Assembly (NCBI RefSeq): GCF_024807145.1
Contig: NZ_JANUCA010000001.1
Coordinates: forward strand, 806,001-870,000
Direction: 5' to 3'
Origin: Microbacterium sp. AK031
GTDB lineage: Bacteria; Actinomycetota; Actinomycetes; Actinomycetales; Microbacteriaceae
Length of the DNA stretch: 64,000 nt
This document shows, in pieces, positions 30,463-39,551 of the stretch; the first letter of the stretch is position 1; every line of letters starts with the position of its first letter. The notes below the pieces were generated by a model. The model did no database searches and was not told the origin of the DNA. It worked only from the letters and a program-made list of their open reading frames with translations. Made by a program: the position numbers and the translations under genes.

Positions 30463-33400
30463 TCAGCTCTCGAACAGCCCGCGGATGTCGTCGGCCGTGA
30501 GTGACTGGGCGAACATCTCCTCGTCGTCCATCACAGCCGTGAACAGGCGCGCCTTGCGCTCCTGAAGCGCCAGCACCTTCTCCTCGATCGTGCCCGATGA
30601 GATCATCCGATACACCATGACCGGCTTCTGCTGCCCGATGCGGTGCGTGCGGTCGACGGCCTGCGCCTCTGCGGCCGGATTCCACCAGGGATCGAGCAGG
30701 AAGACGTAGTCGGCCTCCGTGAGAGTGAGACCGAATCCGCCGGCCTTCAGGCTGATGAGGAACACGGGCTGCTCCCCCGCCCTGAACCCGTCGATCACCT
30801 GCGGCCGGCTCCTGGTCGAGCCGTCAAGATAGGCATAGGCGATGCCGGCCTGATCGAGACGCGCCGCCGCCTCCTGCAGGTACGACGTGAACTGGCTGAA
30901 GACGAGTGCACGATGCCCCTCGGCCTGAAGTTCCTGCAGGTGCTCGAGCAGCGCGTCGAGCTTGCGCGACCCGATCTTCGCATCCTCCGGGTCCACCAGA
31001 CCCGGTGAGAGGCTCAACAGCCGCAGCATCGTGAGCGAGCGGAACACTATGAAGCGATTGCGGTCGAGGTCTTTCAACAGCCCCAGCACCTTCTGCCGCT
31101 CGCGCTGGAGCACCGTGTCGTACAGCGCGCGATGCGCTGGACTGAGCTCGACGTGCAGGTGCTGCTCCTGCTTCTCCGGAAGATCAGCGGCGACGAGCTG
31201 CTTGGTGCGGCGCAGCATGAGCGGACGGATGCGGCGTCGCAGCCGCTCCAGTCGCCGCTGCCGGTACTCGCCGCCCTCCTCGTTCTCCGGGACCTTGCCC
31301 TTCTCGATGGGCTGCACATAATCCTCGCCGAACTTCCTGGCTGACGCGAACAGGCCGGGGGCTGCGAGCTTGAGCAGCGCCCAGAGGTCGGTGAGGCTGT
31401 TCTCCATCGGCGTGCCGCTCACGGCGTAGACGACGTCGGCGTGCAGGGCGGCGACGGCACGGTGCTGTTTGGTCTTGGGATTCTTCACGAACTGCGCCTC
31501 ATCGAGGATGAGCCCAGCCCACTGCGTCTCGGCGAACTCCCTCTCGTCGAGGCGCACGAGCGTGTACGAGGTGATGACGACGTCGGCGTTCTGCGCAGCA
31601 TCCGCCATCGCATCGCGCTTCACGCTGCTGCTGTCGATCACGCGCACGCGCAGTCCCGGCGCGAAGCGTGCGGCCTCGCGCTGCCAGGAACCCAGCACGG
31701 ACGTCGGCGCGACGACGAGGAACGGACGCTTCTCCCCCGTCTCTTTCGCGTGCAGCGCCAGTGACAGCAGCTGGATCGTCTTTCCGAGTCCCATGTCGTC
31801 GGCGAGGATGCCGCCAAGGCGATGGGCCCAGAGGAACGCCAGCCAGTCGAAACCGTCCTTCTGATAGGGCCGCAACTCCGCGCGAAGCCCCGCCGGCACG
31901 GGTGTCGTCGGAACCTCGGTCGCCTGTCGCAGGCCCTCTGCCGTGGCGCGCCAGCTCACGGCGGGCAGCGCCTCGTCCGCGAGATCTTCGAACTCCTCCC
32001 AGAGGTCGGTCTGGTAGCGGCTGATGCGCGGACCGGTCTCCCACTCCTGAAGTTCGGACGCCTCGTCGATCAGCTCACGGAGCCGATCGAGCGCGGGGTG
32101 GTTCAACGACAGGTAGCTGCCGTCGACGAGCAGCAGCTTGCGCCTGCCCTTGGTCATCGCTTTGAACAGCGGGGTGAACGGGATCGTCCGCCCATCGATC
32201 TTCACGAGGACGCCGAGATCGAACCAGTCCGCGTCGGTGCTCTCCACTGTCGACACGGTGATCTCCGGGGTGCCGGTGAGCTCCTGGTAATCCTTGCGGG
32301 TGCCGTTCTCGACGACGCTCACGCCCTGCGCCTGGAACGCGGGAACGACGTGCGCGACGAACTCCGCAGCATCGACGTCGTGGAACGTGCCCGACGCCGC
32401 GAAGATGGAGTCGGAGAGCTCGCTCCACAGCTGCTCGAGTTCTCGCTGACGCTCCCTCTCGGCACCGTCGTCGCGCACGGCATCCGACGTCGATGAAAGG
32501 GGGAAGCGCCCGAAGCCCCTGTACGTCCACTCGAACGTGTAGTCGATCGTGTCACCGGTACGGAATGTGACGACGAGCGTCGGCTGCGGCTGCGGCACGG
32601 CAGGCAGTTTCACCCGGCCGATTGTGCGGATCGGCGCACGCCGCGCCAGCGCAGGGTAGGCCTCACGGAGGAACGCTGCCTCATCCGGCTTCGAGACCGT
32701 GATTGCGCCCTGCGCCTTGAGCAGGGCATGAACGGGCTCGCTGAGCTCGACCTCAGCCAGGGTGAGGGCGATCCGGCTGCCGATCGACTCGGCCACGTAG
32801 ACGCCCGAGTGGCCGATCGCGCGCACGGATGCTGTCGGAACCGCCCGCTCGTCCACGACGACCTCAGCGGCGACGCTGAGCGAACCATCGTCCAACCGGG
32901 TGAGCGCCGCCGACAGGACCGCCGCATCGCCGAGCGACACAGTCGTGCTCTTCTGGGTCGATATCAATTCGATCCCGAGAGCTCTGCCCTGACGCAGATG
33001 TCCCCACAGCAGCGAGGACTCGATCAGGTCCATGGCGAGCCAGTCGCCCGCCGTCCCGGACAGCAGGGAATCACGTGACAGGCTGAGCAGGTCGGCGAAC
33101 CACCGCACACGCTCACGACCGAACACCCCGGCCGATCGGCGCACAGAGTCCCAGGACACATCGCCCTGGATCCACGCACCGGACGCGGCGCTGCGCATGA
33201 GCGGACGAATACCGAGCAGCAATTCACCCGTGCCCTTGGCGAGCTCGCGCGCAGTGACGGGGCGCACCGGCCGCGGAGACCAGTGGTGTGCTTCGCTGTG
33301 CGCACGCTGGCGCAGTTCGACCCCCAGCGCGATCGGCGTTGTGGTATCCGCGGATGCGGCGGGGACGAGGATTCGCCATGCGGGCGGGGACGGCCGGTCG

Positions 33401-33717
33401 GGTGCGACAGCCGCCGCCATCACGGCGTCGTCGTTGCTCACCAGGAGCGTCGCGACGACGTGCTTGCAGGCCTGCGGAACCGGACAGCTGCACGACGTCG
33501 AAGCGACCGTCGCGGTGACCCCTGCCGCGGAGAATCGGATCGCGCAGCGGTAGGTGTGCTCTGCAGAACCGGCGACAACCGACGTGAGCACGTGCTCCGC
33601 GTCATCCCACGAAGTTCGGGTGACCATGCCGGAGCGCTGATAGGAGGTGCCCCGGCGGTAGCCGCCGTCGTCGGTGAGGCGACGGATGGCAACGGGATCG
33701 ACGTACGGCGCTGGCAT
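30463..33717 (-). CDS. SNF2-family DNA-dependent ATPase with SWIM zinc finger
   Basis: A 1084-residue protein. The N-terminus carries a SWIM zinc-binding motif CSC at 76-78 and CKH at 84-86 (CxC-x5-CxH). A long middle region (about 150-600) matches the bacterial SNF2-associated domain. The C-terminal ~480 residues are the SNF2 motor, with Walker A DDMGLGKT, the DEAQ box (LILDEAQFVKNPKTKQ), and C-half motifs ALVFSQFTSYL, LISLKAGGFGLTLTEADYVFLLDPWWNPA and DRTHRIGQ. Such proteins remodel DNA-protein complexes and are widespread in actinobacteria, but their biological role is not settled. It has its own transcription unit between nusB and narK. Confidence 0.9.
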   Translation of the reverse strand: MPAPYVDPVAIRRLTDDGGYRRGTSYQRSGMVTRTSWDDAEHVLTSVVAGSAEHTYRCAIRFSAAGVTATVASTSCSCPVPQACKHVVATLLVSNDDAVMAAAVAPDRPSPPAWRILVPAASADTTTPIALGVELRQRAHSEAHHWSPRPVRPVTARELAKGTGELLLGIRPLMRSAASGAWIQGDVSWDSVRRSAGVFGRERVRWFADLLSLSRDSLLSGTAGDWLAMDLIESSLLWGHLRQGRALGIELISTQKSTTVSLGDAAVLSAALTRLDDGSLSVAAEVVVDERAVPTASVRAIGHSGVYVAESIGSRIALTLAEVELSEPVHALLKAQGAITVSKPDEAAFLREAYPALARRAPIRTIGRVKLPAVPQPQPTLVVTFRTGDTIDYTFEWTYRGFGRFPLSSTSDAVRDDGAERERQRELEQLWSELSDSIFAASGTFHDVDAAEFVAHVVPAFQAQGVSVVENGTRKDYQELTGTPEITVSTVESTDADWFDLGVLVKIDGRTIPFTPLFKAMTKGRRKLLLVDGSYLSLNHPALDRLRELIDEASELQEWETGPRISRYQTDLWEEFEDLADEALPAVSWRATAEGLRQATEVPTTPVPAGLRAELRPYQKDGFDWLAFLWAHRLGGILADDMGLGKTIQLLSLALHAKETGEKRPFLVVAPTSVLGSWQREAARFAPGLRVRVIDSSSVKRDAMADAAQNADVVITSYTLVRLDEREFAETQWAGLILDEAQFVKNPKTKQHRAVAALHADVVYAVSGTPMENSLTDLWALLKLAAPGLFASARKFGEDYVQPIEKGKVPENEEGGEYRQRRLERLRRRIRPLMLRRTKQLVAADLPEKQEQHLHVELSPAHRALYDTVLQRERQKVLGLLKDLDRNRFIVFRSLTMLRLLSLSPGLVDPEDAKIGSRKLDALLEHLQELQAEGHRALVFSQFTSYLQEAAARLDQAGIAYAYLDGSTRSRPQVIDGFRAGEQPVFLISLKAGGFGLTLTEADYVFLLDPWWNPAAEAQAVDRTHRIGQQKPVMVYRMISSGTIEEKVLALQERKARLFTAVMDDEEMFAQSLTADDIRGLFES

Positions 33718-33787
33718 ACCGGCATCCTCTCAGCGAGCACCGACGCTGCGCTCCACGTCCGCACGCGCCTGCGCGCACGTGTGCGAG

Positions 33788-34198
33788 TCAGGTGGCGCGT
33801 GCCACTCTGGCGAGCACGCCGTGCACGAATGCTCCGGAGTCGTCGGTCGAGAACTCCTTGGCGAGTTCCACTGCCTCGTCGATCGCGACCGCGGTCGGCA
33901 CCTCGTCGTTATGCAGGATCTCCCACACGCCGATGCGCAGCAGCGCACGGTCGACGGCGGGCATCCGCTCGATCTTCCAGTCGCGGCTGTGGGTCTCGAT
34001 GTGCTCGTCGATCTCATCGCGATGATCGACGATTCCGTCCACGATCTCGCGGGCGTACAGCCAGGAAGCCTCGCGAGCGGGTTCGCTCGCGGCGCGCTTG
34101 GCCTCCGCCGCAAGAGAGACGGAAAGGTCGTCTCCACGGACATCCGAGGAGAAGAGTATGTCGAGTGCGCGCTTGCGCGCCTTCGTCCGGGCGCCCAC
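33788..34198 (-). CDS. nusB: Transcription antitermination factor NusB
   Basis: RNA-binding factor that pairs with NusE (S10) at boxA in rRNA leaders. The 136-residue all-helical protein starts GARTKARKRALDILF with the Arg-rich boxA-binding helix. It contains DRALLRIGVWEIL and ends in FVHGVLARVAR, matching the family. The start is GTG at 34198, three bases after the efp stop. It is the last gene of the aro-efp-nusB series. Confidence 0.95.
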   Translation of the reverse strand: MGARTKARKRALDILFSSDVRGDDLSVSLAAEAKRAASEPAREASWLYAREIVDGIVDHRDEIDEHIETHSRDWKIERMPAVDRALLRIGVWEILHNDEVPTAVAIDEAVELAKEFSTDDSGAFVHGVLARVARAT

Positions 34199-34201
34199 GC
34201 C

Positions 34202-34762
34202 TTACTTCTCGCGACCGAGGTAGTCACCCGTGCGGGTGTCGACCTTGATCTTCGTTCCGGCCTCGATGAAGAGCGGCACCTGCATCTCGTATCCGGTCTC
34301 GACGGTCGCAGGCTTCGTTCCTGCCGAGGAACGGTCGCCCTGCAGGCCCGGCTCGGTGTAGGTCACTTCGAGGGTTACCGAGGCGGGGAGATCGATGTAC
34401 AGCGGGTTTCCGTTGTTCAGCGCGATCGTGACCTGCTGGTTCTCCAGGAGGAAGTTCTTGGCGTCGCCGACGGTTGCCGCTCCGACGGTGATCTGGTCGT
34501 AGTCGGTCGTGTCCATGAACACGAATCCGTCGCCGTCCGCATACAGGTAGGTGAAGTCGCGGCGATCGACGTTCTCGATCTCGATCTTCGCGCCGGCGTT
34601 GTACGTGCGGTCCACGGTCTTACCCGAGACGACGTTCTTCAGCTTCGTGCGCACGAACGCACCGCCCTTGCCGGGCTTGACGTGCTGGAACTCGATGACG
34701 TTCCAGAGCTGTCCGTCGATGCTGAGGACGACGCCGTTCTTGATGTCTGCGGTGGATGCCAT
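34202..34762 (-). CDS. efp: Translation elongation factor P
   Basis: Ribosome-binding factor that rescues stalling at polyproline stretches. The 186-residue protein has the three-domain EF-P pattern, with the tip loop [10 protein letters not shown]; the tip lysine is Lys32. No EpmA, EpmB or YmfI-type modification gene is nearby, and actinobacterial EF-P is commonly reported to act without such modification. The signature in domain III (GDYLGREK at the C-terminus) is typical. The gene is preceded by a 95-bp gap that contains a tandem repeat. Confidence 0.96.
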   Translation of the reverse strand: MASTADIKNGVVLSIDGQLWNVIEFQHVKPGKGGAFVRTKLKNVVSGKTVDRTYNAGAKIEIENVDRRDFTYLYADGDGFVFMDTTDYDQITVGAATVGDAKNFLLENQQVTIALNNGNPLYIDLPASVTLEVTYTEPGLQGDRSSAGTKPATVETGYEMQVPLFIEAGTKIKVDTRTGDYLGREK

Positions 34763-34804
34763 GCGCTGAAAGTTCCGTTTCCGTTGATGAAGGGCCGGTC
34801 CTCG

Positions 34805-34835
34805 CCGTTTCGGGTTCGACCCGTTTCGGGTTCGA
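34805..34835. repeat. Two 15-bp direct repeats upstream of efp
   Basis: CCGTTTCGGGTTCGA occurs at 34805-34819 and again at 34821-34835, one base apart, in the 95-bp gap between aroQ and efp. The copies are identical. They could be an operator pair or a slippage product. No -10/-35 pair is clear beside them. Confidence 0.7.
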
Positions 34836-34857
34836 TGAGTGCGGCCGACAGTCGATT

Positions 34858-35301
34858 CTACGGGATGAGTGCGGTGAGCTGACGAACGGCAGTCGCATAG
34901 CCGCCCACGCCCTCTCCGATCACCCGCACTGCGGCGACGTCCTCCAGGTAGGAGAAGTGCCGGAACTCCTCGCGGGCGTGCACGTCCGAGACGTGCACCT
35001 CGGCGAACAGAAGCGACACTCCGGTGAGCGCGTCGCGCAGGGCGACGGAGGTGTGCGTGAGCCCACCGGGGTTGATCACGATGCCGGCGCAGTCCTCACG
35101 CGCGGCGTGGATCGCGTCGATCAGCACGCCTTCGTGGTTGCTCTGGATGCTGCGCACTTCGAAGCCGGCTTCTGCGGCGGCATCGGTCGTGATCCGTTCG
35201 ACATCTGCCAGCGTCGCCGATCCGTACACCTCGGGTTCGCGTGTGCCGAGCAGGTTGAGGTTCGGTCCGTTGACGAGCAGGATGCGGCGTTGTGCAGTCA
35301 C
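34858..35301 (-). CDS. aroQ: 3-dehydroquinate dehydratase, type II
   Basis: Dehydrates 3-dehydroquinate to 3-dehydroshikimate in the shikimate pathway. The 147-residue protein has the type II signature [21 protein letters not shown], with the catalytic Arg and Tyr of the flexible lid, [17 protein letters not shown] and [14 protein letters not shown]. The start is GTG at 35301, overlapping the GNAT gene by four bases (GTGA). It is the last aro gene of the operon. Confidence 0.96.
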   Translation of the reverse strand: MTAQRRILLVNGPNLNLLGTREPEVYGSATLADVERITTDAAAEAGFEVRSIQSNHEGVLIDAIHAAREDCAGIVINPGGLTHTSVALRDALTGVSLLFAEVHVSDVHAREEFRHFSYLEDVAAVRVIGEGVGGYATAVRQLTALIP

Positions 35302-35849
35302 GCCTGCACCCTATCGCCGTCCGCGATCTCACGCGCCATCTCGATCTCATGACCGATCGAGATGATGAACCGCACTCCGGTGTCCACGAAACCGGCGCGT
35401 CGGTACGCGGCCTGAGCGCGGGTGTTGTCCGCATGGACATCCAGCGTGAGCCCGGCGTCTCCCAACGAGGCCGCCCACTCCGCCGCCGCGTCGAAGAGTG
35501 CGTCGATGATTCCGCGGCCGCGGTGCTCTGGACGGATGAAGACGCCGACGACATCGCCGCGCGGAGACGTGACAGGACGCCCGTGGTGGTCGATCGAGCC
35601 TGCGAGACGTCGCAGCACCGAGACCGTGCCGATCCACTCCCCGTCGACCTCGGCGATGAACTGGGCGACGGCGTCGCCGGAGGCCGCGCCGGCAGCGCGC
35701 TGCTGCCAGAATTCGTCGTCATGCGCCGATTCCTCCTCGTAGGAGTGCAGGAACGCGATCGCGGCGGCCGGGTCGCGCACGGCATCGAGCCGCAGCGCAC
35801 GCACTCGTTCCCATTCGTCCGCGCGGACGCGACGCACGTCGATGCTCAC
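35298..35849 (-). CDS. GNAT-family N-acetyltransferase
   Basis: A 183-residue acyl-CoA-dependent N-acetyltransferase. The acetyl-CoA pyrophosphate loop is present as [16 protein letters not shown] (R/Q-x-x-G-x-G/A), followed by the family's last strand and helix ([17 protein letters not shown]). The substrate is unknown. The GTG start at 35849 overlaps the aroB stop by four bases and the stop overlaps aroQ by four, so it is translated inside the shikimate operon. A metabolic link to that pathway is not established; it may simply be an inserted passenger. Confidence 0.88.
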   Translation of the reverse strand: MSIDVRRVRADEWERVRALRLDAVRDPAAAIAFLHSYEEESAHDDEFWQQRAAGAASGDAVAQFIAEVDGEWIGTVSVLRRLAGSIDHHGRPVTSPRGDVVGVFIRPEHRGRGIIDALFDAAAEWAASLGDAGLTLDVHADNTRAQAAYRRAGFVDTGVRFIISIGHEIEMAREIADGDRVQA

Positions 35850-36934
35850 GCGCCGACCTCCTGGTAGGCGGCGAACAGCAGCGACTCGTCCGGAGCCCGA
35901 AGCACGGTGGGCTTGGCGATGTCGTCGAGCACGATGAAGCGCAGCATCCCCCCGCGACTCTTCTTGTCGCGCTGCATGGTCGCGAGCAGCTGCGGCCACG
36001 CGCCTGCCCGGTAGCTGGTCGGCAGACCGAGAGACTCGAGCACCGTGCGGTGACGGTCGGCGGCTTCGTCGGAGAGACGTCCTGCGAGGCGGGAGATCTC
36101 GGCGGCGAACAGCATCCCGACAGAGATCGCCGCGCCGTGACGCCAGCGATACCGCTCGGCGTGCTCGATCGCGTGACCGAGCGTGTGTCCGTAGTTGAGG
36201 ATCTCGCGCTGACCCGCCTCACGGAAGTCCTCCGACACGATCCGTGCCTTCATGTCGATCGCGAGTTCGATCGTGCGCCGGAAGTCGTCGGTCGTCGCGT
36301 CGACGGCGCGGGTGGGGTCGGCCTCGATGATGTCGAGGATTTCCGGCGACCAGATGAATCCGGCCTTCACCACTTCTGCGTATCCCGCCGTGGCCTCGTG
36401 CGTGCTGAGGCTGCTCAGCTCGTCCAGATCGCCGATCACTGCGCGCGGCGCCCAGAACGCGCCGACGAGGTTCTTGCCCTCAGCAGTGTTGACGCCGGTC
36501 TTGCCGCCGACCGATGCATCGACGAGTCCGAGCACCGTGGTGGGGACCTGCACGATCTGTACACCGCGCAGCCAGGTGGCGGCGACGAACCCGGCGAGAT
36601 CGGTCACGGATCCGCCGCCGTAGCCGACGACGGCGTCGGTGCGCGTGAAATCGGATTGGCCCATGATCTGCCAGCAGAACGCCGCGACTTCGATGCGCTT
36701 GCCCTGCTCGGCGTCAGGCACCTCGGCCAACAGCACTTCGCGGGGACCATCAGCCGTGTCGGCGAGGAGGCGGTCGCGCAGTTCCGCCGCGCGGGCGGCG
36801 AGCGTGGGAGGGTGAACCACGAGGATCTTGCGCACCGCCGGGTCAAGTGCCGCCGACACCCGGTCGAGGATGCGGCGGCCAACGGTGATGTCGTAGGACG
36901 CCTGCCCTGTCACGCTGATCGTGGTCGTGCTCAT
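35846..36934 (-). CDS. aroB: 3-dehydroquinate synthase
   Basis: Converts DAHP to 3-dehydroquinate using NAD and a metal ion. The 362-residue protein shows GGGSVTDLAGFVAATWLRG, VPTTVLGLVDASVGGKTGVN and the metal-binding GYAEVVKAG. It also has ILNYGHTLGHAIEH with two His ligands, and HGAAISVGM. The ATG at 36934 overlaps the aroK stop by four bases, and six extra upstream codons were rejected because they lie inside aroK. Confidence 0.97.
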   Translation of the reverse strand: MSTTTISVTGQASYDITVGRRILDRVSAALDPAVRKILVVHPPTLAARAAELRDRLLADTADGPREVLLAEVPDAEQGKRIEVAAFCWQIMGQSDFTRTDAVVGYGGGSVTDLAGFVAATWLRGVQIVQVPTTVLGLVDASVGGKTGVNTAEGKNLVGAFWAPRAVIGDLDELSSLSTHEATAGYAEVVKAGFIWSPEILDIIEADPTRAVDATTDDFRRTIELAIDMKARIVSEDFREAGQREILNYGHTLGHAIEHAERYRWRHGAAISVGMLFAAEISRLAGRLSDEAADRHRTVLESLGLPTSYRAGAWPQLLATMQRDKKSRGGMLRFIVLDDIAKPTVLRAPDESLLFAAYQEVGA

Positions 36935-37449
36935 GCCTGTTCTCTCCTCCATGCTGCGATCTCATCGGCGATGCGCTGCATCGGCCGGCGCGAGGTGTCG
37001 AAAATCACATCGGCGACCTCCTCGTACCACCCGCGGCGCTGCTCGTAGATCTGATTCCAACGTTCCAGCGGATCTTCGCCCCCGGCCAGGAGTGGGCGCC
37101 CGCCGCTGCGGATGCGATCGGCGACCGCCTCCGGCGTCACAGCCAGGAAGACGACCGGATGCTGCCGCAGCAGCTCGCGCGTCTCCGCTGAGCTGACGGC
37201 ACCGCCGCCGAGGGAGATCACTCCCCCTTCACTCAGCGCGGCTGCGACCGCGGCCTGCTCGAGCGCGCGGAAGTGGGATTCTCCGTGCTTCTCGAAGAGG
37301 TTCGGAATCGGACCGTGCTCGGCGGCGATGCGCTTGTCGGTGTCGATGAACCCGACGCCCAAGCGCTTGGCGACCTGTCGACCGACGCTTGTCTTGCCCG
37401 CACCCATCGGGCCGACGAGAACGACGGTCAGCTGCTCAGGCGTGCTCAT
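36931..37449 (-). CDS. aroK: Shikimate kinase
   Basis: Phosphorylates shikimate at the 3-hydroxyl. The 172-residue P-loop kinase has Walker [13 protein letters not shown] and FIDTDKRIA with the magnesium Asp. FRALEQAAV and the shikimate-binding GGGAV are followed by a lid with RPLLAGG. Its start overlaps the end of aroC by 14 bases, and it overlaps aroB by four bases at its own end. Confidence 0.96.
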   Translation of the reverse strand: MSTPEQLTVVLVGPMGAGKTSVGRQVAKRLGVGFIDTDKRIAAEHGPIPNLFEKHGESHFRALEQAAVAAALSEGGVISLGGGAVSSAETRELLRQHPVVFLAVTPEAVADRIRSGGRPLLAGGEDPLERWNQIYEQRRGWYEEVADVIFDTSRRPMQRIADEIAAWRREQA

Positions 37450-38665
37450 CGTTGGCGATCAGCGCCGCCTCCGACGCGGGCGCGGTGCGCAGCTCGGCGG
37501 GGATCGCGTCGAGATAGCTCTGCAGATTTCGGGCCGTCTCACGGATGCTGTCGCCGCCGAACTTCTCCAGAACGGCGTTCGCGAGCTCTACCGCGACCAT
37601 CGCCTCCGCGACGACGCCTGCTGCGGGAACCGCACACACGTCTGAGCGCTGGTGGTGGGCCGTCGCGGCATCGCCGGTGGCGACGTCGATCGTGCGCAGC
37701 GAGTGGGGCACTGTCGCGATCGGCTTCATCCCCGCGCGCACGCGCAGCACGGTGCCGGTGGACATGCCGCCCTCGGTGCCACCGGCGCGGTCAGAGCCGC
37801 GGGTGATACCCGCTTCGGCGGAGAAGAGCTCGTCGTGCGCGGCGGAGCCCCGTCGGCGCGTGGTCTCGAACCCGTCGCCCACCTCGACGCCCTTGATGGC
37901 CTGGATGCTCATGAGAGCCTGGGCAAGACGTGCGTCCAGCCGGCGATCCCAGTGCACGTGCGAGCCGAGCCCTGGCGGAAGCCCGTATGCGAGCACCTCG
38001 ACGATTCCGCCGAGGGTGTCGCCGTCCTTGCGAGCCTGGTCGACCTCAGTGACCATTGCGGCGGAGGTGTGGGCGTCGAAGCACCGCAGCGGATCGGCGT
38101 CGAGCGCGTCGACGTCGTCAGGAGTGGGCAGCGCGCTGCCATCGGGCACGCGCACAGGGCCGATGGAAAGTGTGTGGCTGACGACGCGGATGCCGAGCTC
38201 GCCGAGGAACGACCGTGCGACGGCCCCGAGCGCGACGCGTGCCGCCGTCTCGCGCGCGCTCGCGCGCTCGAGGATCGGACGCGCCTCGTCGAAGTCGTAC
38301 TTCTGCATGCCGACCAGATCGGCGTGCCCCGGTCGCGGGCGGGTCAGAGGTGCCGAACGTCCGCGCGACTTGTCGGTGATCTCGACGGGCTCGGGGTTCA
38401 TCACCTCGATCCACTTCGGCCATTCGGTGTTTCCGATGCGCAGCGCGATCGGGCTGCCGAGGGAGCGGCCATGGCGGACGCCGCCCGAGATCGTGAGCTC
38501 GTCCTGCTCGAACTTCATGCGCGATCCGCGTCCATAGCCGAGCTTGCGGCGGGCGAGATCCTGCTGGATCGCCTCGGACGAGACAGGGACGCCGGACGGC
38601 AGCCCTTCCATGACGGCAATGAGTTCGGGACCGTGCGATTCGCCGGCCGTGAGCACGCGGAGCAT
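37436..38665 (-). CDS. aroC: Chorismate synthase
   Basis: Final common step of the shikimate pathway: EPSP to chorismate, needing reduced FMN. The 409-residue protein carries [50 protein letters not shown] and a C-terminal [15 protein letters not shown], all FMN- or substrate-contacting signatures. The ATG at 38665 gives the standard start [12 protein letters not shown]; the in-frame extension upstream has no conserved residues. It follows aroE after 57 bp. Confidence 0.97.
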   Translation of the reverse strand: MLRVLTAGESHGPELIAVMEGLPSGVPVSSEAIQQDLARRKLGYGRGSRMKFEQDELTISGGVRHGRSLGSPIALRIGNTEWPKWIEVMNPEPVEITDKSRGRSAPLTRPRPGHADLVGMQKYDFDEARPILERASARETAARVALGAVARSFLGELGIRVVSHTLSIGPVRVPDGSALPTPDDVDALDADPLRCFDAHTSAAMVTEVDQARKDGDTLGGIVEVLAYGLPPGLGSHVHWDRRLDARLAQALMSIQAIKGVEVGDGFETTRRRGSAAHDELFSAEAGITRGSDRAGGTEGGMSTGTVLRVRAGMKPIATVPHSLRTIDVATGDAATAHHQRSDVCAVPAAGVVAEAMVAVELANAVLEKFGGDSIRETARNLQSYLDAIPAELRTAPASEAALIANDEHA

Positions 38666-38722
38666 TGCTCCAGTCTCCCACGACCGGGGACCCTGTTTTC
38701 TCCGCATGTCACGGAGGTCAGG

Positions 38723-39547
38723 TCAGGACGGCGATGGATCCGTCAGGGCCGTGCGCATGGCAGTGAGAACTCCGGCTTCATCGTCGAGCTCATGCAGCGG
38801 ATCACCGTGCACGAACACGCGTGCCTGACGGACGGCCTGGTGCAGCAGCATCGCGAGTCCCGGGATGACGTCGTCACTCGTCCACGCTGAGGCCAGCGCG
38901 GACGGCCAGGGGGCGTAGGAGACATCGAGCAGAGTGCCGCCCCCCGTGGCGAAGGCGGCAGCGGTGTCGAGCACCGCACCGCCGGGAAGCGTTGCCACAG
39001 TGACATCGACGGCCTCGACCTGCGCGGCGAAGCCGCTCACACCGACCTCGACGCCGAGCCTCTCCCCCAGCGCGCGCAGCGTCTGCGCACGCTCCGGCCG
39101 GCGCGCGCGGACGTCGATGCGCTGCGCTCCCATCTCAGCGACAGCGACGAGAGCCGACGACGCGGTCGCACCGGCGCCGAGGATGCGCGCGTGCGACACG
39201 CTGCGGACGTCATGCTCGGCGAAGGCATCGATGATCCCGCCGACATCGGTGTTGAATCCGGCGAGCGAGGTGCCGAGCAGCAACGTGTTCACGGCACCCG
39301 TCAAGTCAGCATGAGGATCAAGGATCTCCGCTGCACGGAATGCCTGCTCCTTGAGCGGCATCGTGAGTGAGAGGCCGCGCCAGGAATCGTCCAGTCCGTG
39401 AAGCGCTGCGGAGAAGCCGTCAGCGTTCACCTGCCGGCGTCCGTACTCCCAGTCCAGACCGAGAACACGGATGGCGGCAGAATGCAGGGCTGGCGATTTG
39501 CTGTGAGCGATCGGATCGCCCCACACCGCCAGGCGACGAGCGCTCAT
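38723..39547 (-). CDS. aroE: Shikimate dehydrogenase
   Basis: NADPH-dependent reduction of 3-dehydroshikimate to shikimate. The 274-residue protein has the substrate motif DPIAHSKSPALHSAA with the conserved Ser-x-Ser, and the conserved MPLKEQAF lysine. The NADP loop is ILGAGATASSALVAV. It lies four bases after mltG and heads the aroE-aroC-aroK-aroB-(GNAT)-aroQ series. Confidence 0.95.
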   Translation of the reverse strand: MSARRLAVWGDPIAHSKSPALHSAAIRVLGLDWEYGRRQVNADGFSAALHGLDDSWRGLSLTMPLKEQAFRAAEILDPHADLTGAVNTLLLGTSLAGFNTDVGGIIDAFAEHDVRSVSHARILGAGATASSALVAVAEMGAQRIDVRARRPERAQTLRALGERLGVEVGVSGFAAQVEAVDVTVATLPGGAVLDTAAAFATGGGTLLDVSYAPWPSALASAWTSDDVIPGLAMLLHQAVRQARVFVHGDPLHELDDEAGVLTAMRTALTDPSPS

Positions 39548-39551
39548 CCCG

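Noticed and set aside
34808-34835. T-loop-like GGTTCGA in the efp upstream repeats as a tRNA remnant
   Set aside because: The two GGTTCGA copies are part of a simple tandem repeat, with no matching acceptor, D or anticodon arms.
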